Notes: generated by a model not told the origin, from the sequence alone. A DNA stretch of 64,000 nucleotides from AA29 sp041481445 (GCA_041481445.1 JBGPBV010000019.1:7770-71769), one strand, 5' to 3'. Numbered from the stretch's first letter, positions 8,599 to 17,841 are shown. A program made the numbers and translations.

Positions 8599-11500
8599 AT
8601 GATCCGGTCCATCATCCGCTTCAGCGCGAGCAACCGGCTGCTCGTGCTCACGGCCACGGCGGTGGCGGTGGGCTACGGCCTCTACACCGTGCGCCACATG
8701 CCGGTGGACGCCATCCCCGACCTCTCGGACACGCAGGTCATCGTCTACTCGCGCTGGGACCGCAGCCCCGACATCATGGAGGACCAGGTCACCTACCCCA
8801 TCGTGACCGCTCTCCTCGGCGCGCCCGGCGTCAAGTCCATACGCGGCTTCTCCGATTTCGGCTTCAGCTACGTCTACGTGATCTTCAAGGACGGCACCGA
8901 CATCTACTGGGCCCGCAGCCGGGTGCTGGAGTACCTGAGCAAGATCCAGACCCAGCTGCCTCCGGGCGTGCGCACCGAGCTGGGGCCGGACGCCACCGGC
9001 GTGGGCTGGGTGTTCCAGTACGCGCTGGTCGACGAGAGCGGCCAGCATTCGCTGGCCGACCTGCGGACGTTCCAGGACTGGAACCTCCGCTATCGGCTCC
9101 AATCGGTGCCGGGGGTGGCCGAGGTCGCCTCCGTGGGCGGCTTCGTCCAGCAGTACCAGGTCACCGTCGATCCCAACCGGCTCAAGGCCTACGACCTCGC
9201 CATCATGCAGGTCGCGGACGCCGTGCGCGCCAGCAACAACGAGGTCGGAGGCCGCCTCCTGGAGTTCTCCGGGCGCGAGTACATGGTGCGCGGCCGCGGC
9301 TACGTGAAGTCCACGGCCGACCTCGAGCAGATCGTCCTGAAGACGGACGAGCGCGGCACGCCGGTGCTGCTCCGCGACGTGGGACAGGTGTCCCTCGGTC
9401 CCGAGATCCGGCGCGGGGTGAGCGACGTCGACGGGCAGGGCGACGTCGTGGGCGGCATCGTCGTGATGCGGCACGGCGAGAACGCGCGGGCCGTCATCGA
9501 GCGGGTCAAGGAGCGCCTGAGGGAAGTCGAGCCCTCGCTGCCCAGGGGCGTGCGGGTGGTGGCCACCTACGACCGCTCGGAGCTGATCCAGCGCTCCATC
9601 GACACGCTGAAGCACGAGCTGGCCCTGGAGATGGCCATCGTGAGCCTGGTCATCCTGGTCTTCCTGTGGCACATCCCTTCCGCCATCGTCCCCATCATCA
9701 CCATCCCCGTCTCCGTGCTCCTCGCCTTCATCCCCATGAGCTTCATGGGCATCTCCTCCAACATCATGTCGCTGGCCGGGATCGCCATCTCCATCGGCGT
9801 GCTCGTGGACGGCGCCATCGTGGAAGTGGAGAACGCCTACAAGAAGCTCGAGCTGTGGGAGCACGGCGGCCGGCAGGGCGACTTCCACAAGGTCAGGCTG
9901 GACGCGCTGCTCGAGGTGGGACCGTCCGTCTTCTTCTCGCTGCTCGTGATCGCCGTCGCCTTCCTGCCCATCTTCACGCTGGTGGACCAGGAAGGACGAC
10001 TCTTCCGGCCCCTGGCCTGGACCAAGAACCTGGCCATGTTCATCGCCGCCTTCCTGGCCCTCACTCTCGACCCCGCGCTGCGCATGCTCTTCGCGCGGAT
10101 GGACTTCGTCCATTTCCGGCCGCGCGCGCTGAGCTGGCTCGTCAACCAGGTCACGGTCGGCCGCTACTACCCCGAGGAGAAGCACCCGATCAGCCGCGTG
10201 CTCTTTCGCGCCTACGAGCCTCTCTGCCGGCTCGTCCTGCGGCACCCCCGGGCCACCGTCGCCGCCGCCGTCCTCGTCGTCGCCACCACCGTGCCCGTGT
10301 ACCTCCGGCTCGGGCACGAGTTCATGCCTCCGCTCAACGAGGGCACGATCCTCTACATGCCCACCACCCTGCCCGGCCTGAGCGTCACCGAGGCCAGCCG
10401 CATCCTGCAGGTGCAGGACGGGATCCTGAAGGCGTTCCCCGAAGTGGAGCGCGTGTTCGGAAAGGCGGGGCGGGCCGAGACCTCCACCGACCCCGCGCCG
10501 TTCTCCATGATGGAGACGACGGTCGTCTTGAGGCCGCACGACCAGTGGCGGCCCAGGGAGCGCTGGTACTCGTCCTGGGCGCCGGAATGGCTCCGGGCCG
10601 CCGTTCTCCGGGAGATCTGGCCCGATCGCCTGTCCTGGGACGAGCTGGTCGCGGAGATGGACAAGAAGCTGCGCATCCCCGGCACCACCAACGCCTGGAC
10701 GATGCCCATCAAGGCGCGCATCGACATGCTGACCACCGGCGTGCGCACGCCCGTCGGCATCAAGGTGTACGGGGCCGACCTCAACAAGATCGAGGCCATC
10801 GGCCGGCAGCTCGAGGGCGCGCTCCAGGGCATCCGGGGCACGCGCAGCGTCTACGCGGAGCGCGTGGCCGGCGGGTACTTCGTGGACTTCGACCTCCGGC
10901 GCGACGCGCTGGCGCGCTACGGGACCACCGTGGCCCAGGCCCAGGACGTCATCATGTCCGCGGTCGGGGGCGAGAACGTCTCCACGACCATCGAGGGCCG
11001 CGCGCGTTTCCCGGTGAACGTCCGCTATCCGCGCGAGCTGCGCGACAACCTGGAGGCGCTGGGGAGCGTGCTGGTCATGACCCCCTCCGGCGCGCAGGTC
11101 CCGCTGTCGCAGGTGGCGGACCTGAAGATGGTCACCGGGCCGGCCATGATCCGCGACGAGAACGGCCTGCTCGCCGGCTACGTCTACGTGGACATGACGG
11201 GGCGCGACATCGGGGGCTACGTGGACGAGGCCAAGGCGGTGGTGGCACGGGCGGTGACCCTCGAGCCGGGGTACTCGCTCGAGTGGAGCGGCCAGTACGA
11301 GAACATGCTGCGGGTGCGCGAGCGGCTCAAGCTCGTGGTGCCCATCACCGTCTTCACCATCTTCTTCCTGCTCTACCTGAACACCAGGTCGGCGGTGAAG
11401 GCGGGCCTCGTCATGCTGGCGGTGCCGTTCTCGGTGGTGGGCGCGGTCTGGCTCATGTGGGCGCTCGGCTACAACGTCTCCATCGCGGCCTGGGTCGGCA

Positions 11501-11901
11501 TGATCGCCCTCATGGGCCTGGACGCGGAGACGGGCGTGTTCATGCTCCTGTTCCTCGACCTCTCCTACGCGGAGGCCAGGGCGCGCGGGCAGCTCCGCAC
11601 GCGCGCCGACCTGCACGAAGCCATCGTGCACGGCGCGGTCAAGCGGGTGCGCCCCAAGATGATGACGGTGGCGGCGGCCATGATGGGCCTCATGCCCATC
11701 ATGTGGTCGGCGGGCGCGGGCGCCGACGTGATGAAGCGCGTGGCCGCGCCCATGGTGGGCGGCCTCGCCACCTCGTTCCTGATGGAGCTGCTCGTCTACC
11801 CCGCCCTCTACCTGCTGTGGAAGGCGAGCTCGGGGCGGCGGGACCGGTGGCCGGCCGCGGAGGGCCCAATGCCGGAGGCGGAAGTGGCGGTCATCGTCTA
11901 G
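8599..11901 (+). CDS. cusA: heavy-metal efflux RND permease, CusA/CzcA family
   Basis: The proton-driven inner-membrane pump of the complex has 1100 residues, slightly longer than CusA of E. coli. It starts MIRSIIRFSASNRLLVL and has twelve predicted spans in two halves with large periplasmic loops, including MPVDAIPDLSDTQVIVYS. In the fourth span it reads GIAISIGVLVDGAIVEVENA. The Asp of the CzcA-type DFG motif is absent there, as in monovalent-cation pumps, so Cu+ or Ag+ is the likelier substrate. The matching region of the second half reads GLDAETGVFMLLFLDL. GAGAGGGATC precedes the ATG, nine bases after cusB. The C-terminus ends in a short acidic tail. Confidence 0.92.
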   Translation: MIRSIIRFSASNRLLVLTATAVAVGYGLYTVRHMPVDAIPDLSDTQVIVYSRWDRSPDIMEDQVTYPIVTALLGAPGVKSIRGFSDFGFSYVYVIFKDGTDIYWARSRVLEYLSKIQTQLPPGVRTELGPDATGVGWVFQYALVDESGQHSLADLRTFQDWNLRYRLQSVPGVAEVASVGGFVQQYQVTVDPNRLKAYDLAIMQVADAVRASNNEVGGRLLEFSGREYMVRGRGYVKSTADLEQIVLKTDERGTPVLLRDVGQVSLGPEIRRGVSDVDGQGDVVGGIVVMRHGENARAVIERVKERLREVEPSLPRGVRVVATYDRSELIQRSIDTLKHELALEMAIVSLVILVFLWHIPSAIVPIITIPVSVLLAFIPMSFMGISSNIMSLAGIAISIGVLVDGAIVEVENAYKKLELWEHGGRQGDFHKVRLDALLEVGPSVFFSLLVIAVAFLPIFTLVDQEGRLFRPLAWTKNLAMFIAAFLALTLDPALRMLFARMDFVHFRPRALSWLVNQVTVGRYYPEEKHPISRVLFRAYEPLCRLVLRHPRATVAAAVLVVATTVPVYLRLGHEFMPPLNEGTILYMPTTLPGLSVTEASRILQVQDGILKAFPEVERVFGKAGRAETSTDPAPFSMMETTVVLRPHDQWRPRERWYSSWAPEWLRAAVLREIWPDRLSWDELVAEMDKKLRIPGTTNAWTMPIKARIDMLTTGVRTPVGIKVYGADLNKIEAIGRQLEGALQGIRGTRSVYAERVAGGYFVDFDLRRDALARYGTTVAQAQDVIMSAVGGENVSTTIEGRARFPVNVRYPRELRDNLEALGSVLVMTPSGAQVPLSQVADLKMVTGPAMIRDENGLLAGYVYVDMTGRDIGGYVDEAKAVVARAVTLEPGYSLEWSGQYENMLRVRERLKLVVPITVFTIFFLLYLNTRSAVKAGLVMLAVPFSVVGAVWLMWALGYNVSIAAWVGMIALMGLDAETGVFMLLFLDLSYAEARARGQLRTRADLHEAIVHGAVKRVRPKMMTVAAAMMGLMPIMWSAGAGADVMKRVAAPMVGGLATSFLMELLVYPALYLLWKASSGRRDRWPAAEGPMPEAEVAVIV

Positions 11902-11961
11902 AATCCCACGTCCCTCTCCGCCCATCGCGGCGCGGATCGAGGATGACTCTGGAGGACACTC

Positions 11962-12306
11962 ATGAACCGAACGCATGTCCTGGCCGGGGCCGCCCTGGCC
12001 GCCCTGATCCTCGCCACGCCCTCCGCGAATGCCGCCACGCCGGACGGCAAGCAGGTCTTCCAGGGCCAGAAGTGCGACATGTGCCACGCGGTCAGCTCGG
12101 CCGGGATCACCCCCACGGGCAAGATCAAGGCCCCCGACCTCACCGACGTCGCTTCCAAGGAGGACGCCGCCTTCCTGACCAAGTTCCTCAAGAAGGAGGC
12201 GGACAAGAACGGCAAGAAGCACATCAAGGCGTTCACGGGCACCGACGAGGAGCTGGGAGCGCTCGTGGCCTGGCTCCAGAAGCAGACCAAGGCCGGGAAG
12301 AAGTAG
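11962..12306 (+). CDS. small exported c-type cytochrome
   Basis: The 114-residue product has a signal peptide (cleavage expected near ANA-AT, residue 24) and one heme-binding CDMCH at residues 38-42. The C-terminal helix FTGTDEELGALVAWLQKQ matches small class I cytochromes c. No Met occurs after the heme motif, so the usual Met axial ligand is missing; His in KKHIKAF is the only obvious alternative. GGAGG precedes the ATG. It lies 60 bases after cusA and converges on feoA with an 18-base gap. It is a plausible client of the ResB/CcsA system upstream. The electron partners are not evident. Confidence 0.85.
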   Translation: MNRTHVLAGAALAALILATPSANAATPDGKQVFQGQKCDMCHAVSSAGITPTGKIKAPDLTDVASKEDAAFLTKFLKKEADKNGKKHIKAFTGTDEELGALVAWLQKQTKAGKK

Positions 12307-12325
12307 CGCCCGCCCGGACCGGGGA

Positions 12326-12811
12326 CTAGCCGAGGCGCCGGACGTGGACGGCGCGCGCGATGGAGAGCTGGAGCGCGATGGTGGTCTGGCCGACGCGCAC
12401 GACCGCCGCCGGCCGTGACTGCTCCAGGCAGACCTCCGCCCCCGGGGCCAGGCCGAGGTGCGAGAGCTTGAGCCGCATGGCCGCGTCGGCGGAGCTCACC
12501 GAGAGCACAGTGCCCCACTCGCCCGCGCGCAGGTGGTCCAGCGTGCGGACGGGATGCGCGTCCGGGGCCGACCGCCGGCGCCACCACTCGCGCAGGGCCC
12601 GCAGCCCGTCGACGAGGCGCGAGCGGCGCGGGAACTGGTAGCCGCACCGCGGACAGCGGACGACGTCGTCGCAGCCCACCGCGATCGGGCAGGACGCGCA
12701 GACCTGTCCGCCATGCGTGAAGCGCAGGCCGCAGAGCGCGCAGGCGAACGCGTCCTCGGAGGGCGCGGCCGCCCCGAACGAGTACCGGCGCGGGGCCGGG
12801 GGGCCCGTCAC
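12326..12811 (-). CDS. feoA: FeoA-type ferrous iron transport protein with N-terminal zinc ribbon
   Basis: The C-terminal 75 residues or so are a FeoA SH3-like domain: AGEWGTVLSVSSADAAMRLK, LSHLGLAPGAEVCLEQSRP and VRVGQTTIALQLSIARAVHV. FeoA assists the FeoB channel. Unusually, the first 60 residues hold seven Cys (C24, C27, C38, C41, C47, C53, C56) in CALC, CASC and CPRC pairs, a probable zinc ribbon or metal-binding module; normal FeoA is only about 75 residues. The GTG start at 12811 overlaps the feoB stop (GTGA) with GGAGG upstream, so the fusion is not an artefact of picking a long frame. Gene order is feoB then feoA, the reverse of the common order. Confidence 0.82.
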   Translation of the reverse strand: MTGPPAPRRYSFGAAAPSEDAFACALCGLRFTHGGQVCASCPIAVGCDDVVRCPRCGYQFPRRSRLVDGLRALREWWRRRSAPDAHPVRTLDHLRAGEWGTVLSVSSADAAMRLKLSHLGLAPGAEVCLEQSRPAAVVRVGQTTIALQLSIARAVHVRRLG

Positions 12812-14802
12812 GGCCGTCCTCCGCCGAGGAGGAGGTTCAGCGCCGTCCCCACCCCGATGGCGAAGGGCATGATGAAGGCGGCCACCGCCAGCGCCGTCCG
12901 CCACCCGCGCTCCTTGACGATCATGAAGAAGTTCGCGATGCAGGGGATGAACAGCGTGATGGTGACGGCGGCCACCAGGGCCTGCACGGCGTCGAGGCGG
13001 CCGGCGCGAGCCAGCGCGTAGAGCCCGGCCGCCCCGAAGTCGCGCCGCAGGAACCCCACCACGAACGCCCCCGCCGCCTCCGGAGGCAGTCCGAGCAGCC
13101 CCGAGACCACCGGGGCGGCCAGCCGTTGCATCCCGCCCAGCAGGTGGAGGCGGTCGCCCACGAACAGGATGAGCGTGCCGAGCACGAACAGGGGCACCGC
13201 CTCCTTCAGGTACCACTCGATCCGGCCCAGCGTCTTCACCGCGATGTTGCCCAGGCGGGGCAGGCGCAGCGGCGGCAGCTCGAGCACGAAGTCGGTGCTG
13301 CGGCCGGGCAGGACGATCGCGGCCAGGCGGCCGACGGCCAGGATCACCGACACCACCACCAGCACCCAGAGCACGAACGCGGCCGGGGTGAGGGGCCCGA
13401 GCAGGGCCAGGATCACCGTGAGCTGCGCCGAGCAGGGCACCCCCAGCGCGAGGAGCAGGATGACGATGAGGCGCTCCTTCGGCGTCTCCAGGATGCGCGT
13501 GGTGAGGGTGGCCATCGTGTCGCAGCCCAGGCCGAGGACCATCGGCAGCACCGCCTTGCCGTTGAGGCCCATGCGGCGGAAGAGGCCGTCCACCATCACC
13601 GCCAGCCGCGGCAGGTACCCGGAGTCCTCCAGGGCCCCGAAGGCGACGAAGAACGTGCCCACGATCGGCAGCACGAGGGCGAGCGAATAGGTGAGCGCCA
13701 TCGTGACGAGGCCGTAGGGGCCGACGATGAGGTCCTGGGCGAAGGTCCAGGGCAGGAGGCGGCGCACGGCCCAGGTCACGAACGGGTTCACGATGCGGCC
13801 GAACAGGCCGTCCTCGAAGAGGTCGACGAGGGTGCCCGCGCCGAACACGCCGACGAAGAGGTAGGCCAGCCCGAGCACGACGGCGAGCACCGGATATCCC
13901 CACACCGGATGCGTGGCCAGCCGCTCCGCCTGCGCGGCCAGGCGCCGGCCGCGGACGGCGCGCCCGCGCTGGCTCGTCCCGGCCACCTCGCGCGCGAGCG
14001 CGCCCGCCACCGCCTGGCGCGCCTCGTGGATCGCATAGGCCACCGGCTCCGGCAGCGCGCGGGCCAGGCGCCGCCGCTCCTCCTCCACCCGGGTCCGCGC
14101 GTCCCCGGCCGCGCCGGGGAGTCCCACCGCGTGCGCCCCGTCCGTCGCCAGCAGCATCAGGGCGAGGGCGCGCGGGGCGATGGAGGCGGCGGGCAGCAAG
14201 GGTTCGAGCGCGGTGACGGCGTCCTCGACCGTCTCGGGGTAGCCGACCCGCGCGTGCCCGGGACGCGCCTGGGAGAGGGCGGCGCGAAGGGCGTCGATCC
14301 CCTCGCCACGGATGGCGACCGTCGGCACCACCGGGACTCCCAGGCGGGCGGAGAGCCGCTCGACGTCGATGGCCAGCCCGCGCTCGCCCGCCTCGTCCAT
14401 CATGTTGAGGCAGAGCACGTGCGGCAGCGCCATCTCCGCCAGGGCCAGCGCGAGCAGGAGCACCCGCTCGAGGTTCTTGGCGTCCCCCACGATCACGACC
14501 GCTCCCGCCTCGCCCGAGAGCAGGATGTCGCGAGTGACACGCTCGTCCTCCGAGAGCGGCACGAACGAGGCCGCCCCCGGGGTGTCGACGACGGCGGCGC
14601 GCCGGCCCCGCAGCGTCAGTCCGGCCCGCGTGACCTCGACCGTCGTGCCCGGATAGTTGGAGACGGTGGCATACGTGCCGGTGAGCGCGCCGAACAGCGC
14701 GCTCTTGCCGACGTTGGGGTTGCCGACGAGGATCACTCCGCGGATGGGCTCGGGCCCGCCGTCGTCCGTCTCACGCGGAACCGCCACGTCGATCGAAGCC
14801 AT
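12808..14802 (-). CDS. feoB: ferrous iron transporter FeoB
   Basis: FeoB imports Fe2+ across the inner membrane and is favoured when oxygen is scarce. The 664-residue protein has an N-terminal GTPase: G1 GNPNVGKSA at 27-35, the switch region NYPGTTVEVTR, G3 DTPGA, and NMMDEAGERG in place of the canonical NxxD. It then has the helical regulator domain and two Gate segments in a membrane domain of about nine spans, with GLGCDTMATLTTRILETPKE and the conserved Cys in LALGVPCSAQL. It is about 100 residues shorter than E. coli FeoB, within the family range. The upstream 157-base gap holds two inverted repeats. It is translationally coupled to the zinc-ribbon FeoA. Confidence 0.93.
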   Translation of the reverse strand: MASIDVAVPRETDDGGPEPIRGVILVGNPNVGKSALFGALTGTYATVSNYPGTTVEVTRAGLTLRGRRAAVVDTPGAASFVPLSEDERVTRDILLSGEAGAVVIVGDAKNLERVLLLALALAEMALPHVLCLNMMDEAGERGLAIDVERLSARLGVPVVPTVAIRGEGIDALRAALSQARPGHARVGYPETVEDAVTALEPLLPAASIAPRALALMLLATDGAHAVGLPGAAGDARTRVEEERRRLARALPEPVAYAIHEARQAVAGALAREVAGTSQRGRAVRGRRLAAQAERLATHPVWGYPVLAVVLGLAYLFVGVFGAGTLVDLFEDGLFGRIVNPFVTWAVRRLLPWTFAQDLIVGPYGLVTMALTYSLALVLPIVGTFFVAFGALEDSGYLPRLAVMVDGLFRRMGLNGKAVLPMVLGLGCDTMATLTTRILETPKERLIVILLLALGVPCSAQLTVILALLGPLTPAAFVLWVLVVVSVILAVGRLAAIVLPGRSTDFVLELPPLRLPRLGNIAVKTLGRIEWYLKEAVPLFVLGTLILFVGDRLHLLGGMQRLAAPVVSGLLGLPPEAAGAFVVGFLRRDFGAAGLYALARAGRLDAVQALVAAVTITLFIPCIANFFMIVKERGWRTALAVAAFIMPFAIGVGTALNLLLGGGRP

Positions 14803-14882
14803 CGCTCGGCCGGTGACACATCAATCCGGGTGCCATCGGGCGCATCGCACGCGGCCAGCGCAAGTGATGGTCCGACAACGAA

Positions 14883-14922
14883 CTTGAAGTCCGGTTTCAA
14901 GATCACCGGCGCAAGGGTTGCG
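14883..14922. promoter_or_regulatory. two inverted repeats upstream of feoB
   Basis: In the 157 bases between feoB and the minus-strand gene behind it there are two symmetric elements. CTTGAA and TTCAAG (14883-14888 and 14896-14901) are perfect arms around a 7-base spacer. CGCAAGGGTTGCG (14910-14922) has 5-base arms around GGG and resembles the palindrome at 17842-17854. They could be operators for feoBA or a terminator for the upstream operon. Neither resembles a classical AT-rich Fur box. Confidence 0.35.
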
Positions 14923-14959
14923 TCGGTCCGGGGTCGGGACGTAGCGGTTGCGTCGAGGA

Positions 14960-16720
14960 TCAGGGCCGATCCGCGCCCGTCGCCGCCGGCGCGATGGGGA
15001 CGGAGTCCGGCGTCTCGGGGAGCGGGTCGAAGAGGGGGTACGACGGCTCCCAGCGCGCCTCCGCCACCGCGCGCGGGATGGCGGCATCGTCCAGGGCCAG
15101 GCCCACGCCGGCCTCGCGCGCCGCGCGGATCACCGCCTCCGCGATCCGGGGCGTGATCTCGCGCAGGCGTGACAACGGCGGCAGGAGCCGGCCCTCCGCG
15201 CGCTCCCCCGGCGTCACTTCTTCCGCGAGCTGCGTGGCGGCGGCCCGGAACATGGCGGGAGTGACCTCGTAGGCCTTGCTCACGACCGCGCCCAGCGCCA
15301 CCCCCGGGAACACGAAGACGGAGCTGAGCTGGCTGGCGACCGAAGTCGTCCCCTCGAAGTCGATGGTGGTGGCAGGAAGGCCGGTCGCGATCAGCGCGCG
15401 CCCCCCCGTCCAGGCCACCACGTCCTGCGGCCGTGCCTCCGCGCGCTCCTGCGGTGTCGAGAGGGGCAGGATCACCGGCCGCTCGACCACGGATCCGACC
15501 TGCTTCACGACGCCCTCGGTGAAGAGGCCGCCCCGTCCGGTCGTACCGACGAGGACGGTCGGGCGGAGCTGGCGGACCACCTCCGCCACTCCCCGCGCAC
15601 CCTGGCCGAGCCCGTGATGCGCGGCCAGCGCGGCCGGCCACGCGACCTCGCGCTTGTGCGCGCCGAGGCCGCGGGCGCCCTCGACGACCAGCCCCTGGTG
15701 GTCGACGACGGCCACCGCGCTCGCGACGTCGTCGTGGGCCCGGCCCGACTGGACCAGGGCCTCGCGCACCACCCGCGCGATGCCCAGCCCGGGCGCGCCC
15801 GCGCCCGCGATCACGACCCGTTGCGCGGAGAGCGGACGGCCGGTGATCCGCGCCGCGGTCAGCAGCGCCGCCAGCACCGCCGCCCCCGTCCCCTGCACGT
15901 CGTCGTTGAAGGAAGGCAGGAGGCGTTGGTAGCGGTCGAGCACGCGCAGGGCGTTCGCCGGCTTGAGGTCCTCCCACTGCACAACGGCGTGGGGGAACCG
16001 GCGGTGGAGCGAGTGCACGAACTCCTCGACGAAGCCGTCGTACTCGGGGCCACGCAGCCGGGGCCAGCGCCAGCCGAGGTAGAGATCGTCGCCGAGGTGC
16101 CCGGCGTTGTCGGTGCCCACGTCCAGGCTGATCGGGAGGACCTGCGCGGGATGGAGGCCGGCCGCCGCCGTGTAGAGAGCGGCCTTGCCGACGGGAAGGG
16201 CCAGGCCGCCCGCGCCCTGGTCGCCCAGGCCGAGCACCCTCTCGTTGTCGGTCACGACGACGAGACGGACGTCGGGATGGGGGGTGTTGGCGAGCACGGC
16301 GCCCATCCGCCCCTGGTGGGCGGGCGTGATCCAGAGGCCGCGGGCCCGCCGGAAGATGCGGCTGAACTCCTGGCAGGCCCGTCCGACGGTGGGCGCGTAC
16401 ACGATGGGCAGGAACTCGTCGAGGTGGTCCACGAGCAGCCGGTGGAACAGGTGCTCGTTGCGGTCCTGGAGCGCGGCCAGGCCGATGTAGCGCTCGAGCG
16501 GGTCCTCCTTGCGGACGATGTTCGCGTAGGCGCGCCGTGCCTGCTGGTCCATCGTGCTCACCGCATCGGGCAACAGCCCCTCGAGCCCGAAGGCCGCCCG
16601 CTCGCTGCGCGTGAAGGCGGTGCCCTTGTTGAACAGGGGCTGGGTGAGGAGGCGGGCCCCCCGCAACGGCACCCCGAGGTGCAATCGGCCGTATTCCTTC
16701 CGGATCAGGTAGCGTTCCAT
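14960..16720 (-). CDS. malic enzyme family protein with altered active site
   Basis: The 586-residue protein has the full NAD-malic enzyme fold: the Tyr motif IVYAPTVGRACQEFSRIF, the Lys motif GLGDQGAGGLALPVGKAALY, the metal-ligand region WEDLKPANA and SFNDDVQGTGAAV, and a Rossmann motif VVIAGAGAPGLGIARVV. But two substrate-binding motifs differ from the family. The SNPT Asn near residue 422 is STPQ, and the GQGNN pair near residue 463 is replaced by ASQLSS. The second copy in this window (38.8 kb) keeps both. Malate decarboxylation is therefore doubtful and another acid or a regulatory role is possible. The gene is eight bases after the dihydroorotate-dehydrogenase-like gene, and divergent from the 2-oxoacid oxidoreductase operon. 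The ATG at 16720 was chosen because the region upstream belongs to the previous gene. Confidence 0.82.
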   Translation of the reverse strand: MERYLIRKEYGRLHLGVPLRGARLLTQPLFNKGTAFTRSERAAFGLEGLLPDAVSTMDQQARRAYANIVRKEDPLERYIGLAALQDRNEHLFHRLLVDHLDEFLPIVYAPTVGRACQEFSRIFRRARGLWITPAHQGRMGAVLANTPHPDVRLVVVTDNERVLGLGDQGAGGLALPVGKAALYTAAAGLHPAQVLPISLDVGTDNAGHLGDDLYLGWRWPRLRGPEYDGFVEEFVHSLHRRFPHAVVQWEDLKPANALRVLDRYQRLLPSFNDDVQGTGAAVLAALLTAARITGRPLSAQRVVIAGAGAPGLGIARVVREALVQSGRAHDDVASAVAVVDHQGLVVEGARGLGAHKREVAWPAALAAHHGLGQGARGVAEVVRQLRPTVLVGTTGRGGLFTEGVVKQVGSVVERPVILPLSTPQERAEARPQDVVAWTGGRALIATGLPATTIDFEGTTSVASQLSSVFVFPGVALGAVVSKAYEVTPAMFRAAATQLAEEVTPGERAEGRLLPPLSRLREITPRIAEAVIRAAREAGVGLALDDAAIPRAVAEARWEPSYPLFDPLPETPDSVPIAPAATGADRP

Positions 16721-16728
16721 GCTCGTCC

Positions 16729-17739
16729 CTAGGCGCCGAGGCGCCGGCTGGGCTTCCAGCTCTGCAGGATCAGCATGTAGTTCGCGCGCTCGTAGGCCTC
16801 GGGGTCGGGGCAGGACAGCAGGTTCATGCTGCCTTGGGCCTGGCGCAGCGAGGAGTACTCGTGCTCCTCGAGCCAGCTCGCCATCTCCGCGCGCGTGGTG
16901 GCCAGGTGCTCCGGGCCGCGGGCGAGGAGGGCGGACACCATCTGGACGGCGTGGGCGCCGGCCATCACCGCCTTGATCGCGTCGAGCCCGTCGTGGACGC
17001 CCCCGCTGGCGGCCAGCGACACGCGGACACGGCCGGAGAGGAGGGCCAGCCACCTCAGCCGGAGGGCCAGCTCGGATGGGCTCGAGAGCTGGAGCGACGG
17101 CACGACCTTCAGGTTCTCGGGATCGATGTCGGGCTGGTAGAAGCGGTTGAACAGCACGAGGCCATCCGCGCCCGCCGCCTCGAGCCGGGTCGCGAAGTTC
17201 GCCATCGCGCTGAAGAACGGCGACAGCTTCACCGCCACCGGGATGCGGACCTTGCTCTTGACCTCGCGCAGGGCCTGCAGGGCCAGGTCCTCGACCTGCT
17301 CTCCCGCCACCGCGGGATCGGTGGGCAGGTGGTAGATGTTGAGCTCGAGGGCGTCCGCTCCCACGCGCTCCATGAGCGTCGGGTAGTCGCGCCAGGATCC
17401 CGGCCGGGTGCCGTTGAGAGAGGCGATGACAGGGATGGCCACCGCCTCCTTGACCCGCCGCAGGTGATCCAGGTACTCGTGCGGGCCCAGCGCGAACCGC
17501 TCCGGGCTCGGAAAGAAGCTCAGCGCCTCCGCGAACGACTCGCCGTGCCGATCGAGATGGAGGAACGCCTGCACCTCCTCGCGGGCGATCTGCTCGGCGA
17601 AGAGCGAGCGGAGCACGATCGCGGGCGCGCCCGCGTCCTCCAGGCGGCGAACGGTATCGAGGTCGTCGGCCAGCGGAGACGCTCCCGGCACCAGCGGGTG
17701 CGCCAGCTCGAGGCCCAGGTACGTCGTCGACAGGTCCAT
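16729..17739 (-). CDS. dihydroorotate dehydrogenase-like flavoprotein
   Basis: This 336-residue TIM-barrel flavoprotein begins MDLSTTYLGLELAHPLVPGA, like DHOD class 1 proteins, with FMN-site landmarks VIASLNG, ELNIYHLPTD, VAVKLSPFF, VLFNRFYQPDIDPENLKVV and AASGGVHDG. The group commonly named dihydroorotate dehydrogenase-like is distinct from PyrD and often sits next to pyruvate or 2-oxoacid:ferredoxin oxidoreductase genes, as here. Its true substrate is not established to my knowledge. GGAGGAGG precedes the ATG. It shares a 224-base divergent promoter region with the ferredoxin-oxidoreductase operon and heads a two-gene unit with the malic-enzyme-like protein. Confidence 0.83.
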   Translation of the reverse strand: MDLSTTYLGLELAHPLVPGASPLADDLDTVRRLEDAGAPAIVLRSLFAEQIAREEVQAFLHLDRHGESFAEALSFFPSPERFALGPHEYLDHLRRVKEAVAIPVIASLNGTRPGSWRDYPTLMERVGADALELNIYHLPTDPAVAGEQVEDLALQALREVKSKVRIPVAVKLSPFFSAMANFATRLEAAGADGLVLFNRFYQPDIDPENLKVVPSLQLSSPSELALRLRWLALLSGRVRVSLAASGGVHDGLDAIKAVMAGAHAVQMVSALLARGPEHLATTRAEMASWLEEHEYSSLRQAQGSMNLLSCPDPEAYERANYMLILQSWKPSRRLGA

Positions 17740-17841
17740 GTGCCTCCTCCGCGGCCCTCAGCGGCGTCTTCGCTCGTGTGCATACCAATCGCCGTGCCAG
17801 CCGGTCGAGCGCGCCATTCCGGCCAGCGTCGGGAGCGGGGG

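Noticed and set aside
7384..12222. A 1612-codon open frame on the minus strand opposite cusB and cusA
   Set aside because: It is a mirror of high third-position GC in the real genes on the plus strand; its translation is rich in His, Arg, Gly and Asp without domains.
7368..12329. A 1653-codon plus-strand frame over the efflux operon
   Set aside because: It runs in a different frame through three well-supported genes and gives low-complexity Arg/Gly/Pro sequence.
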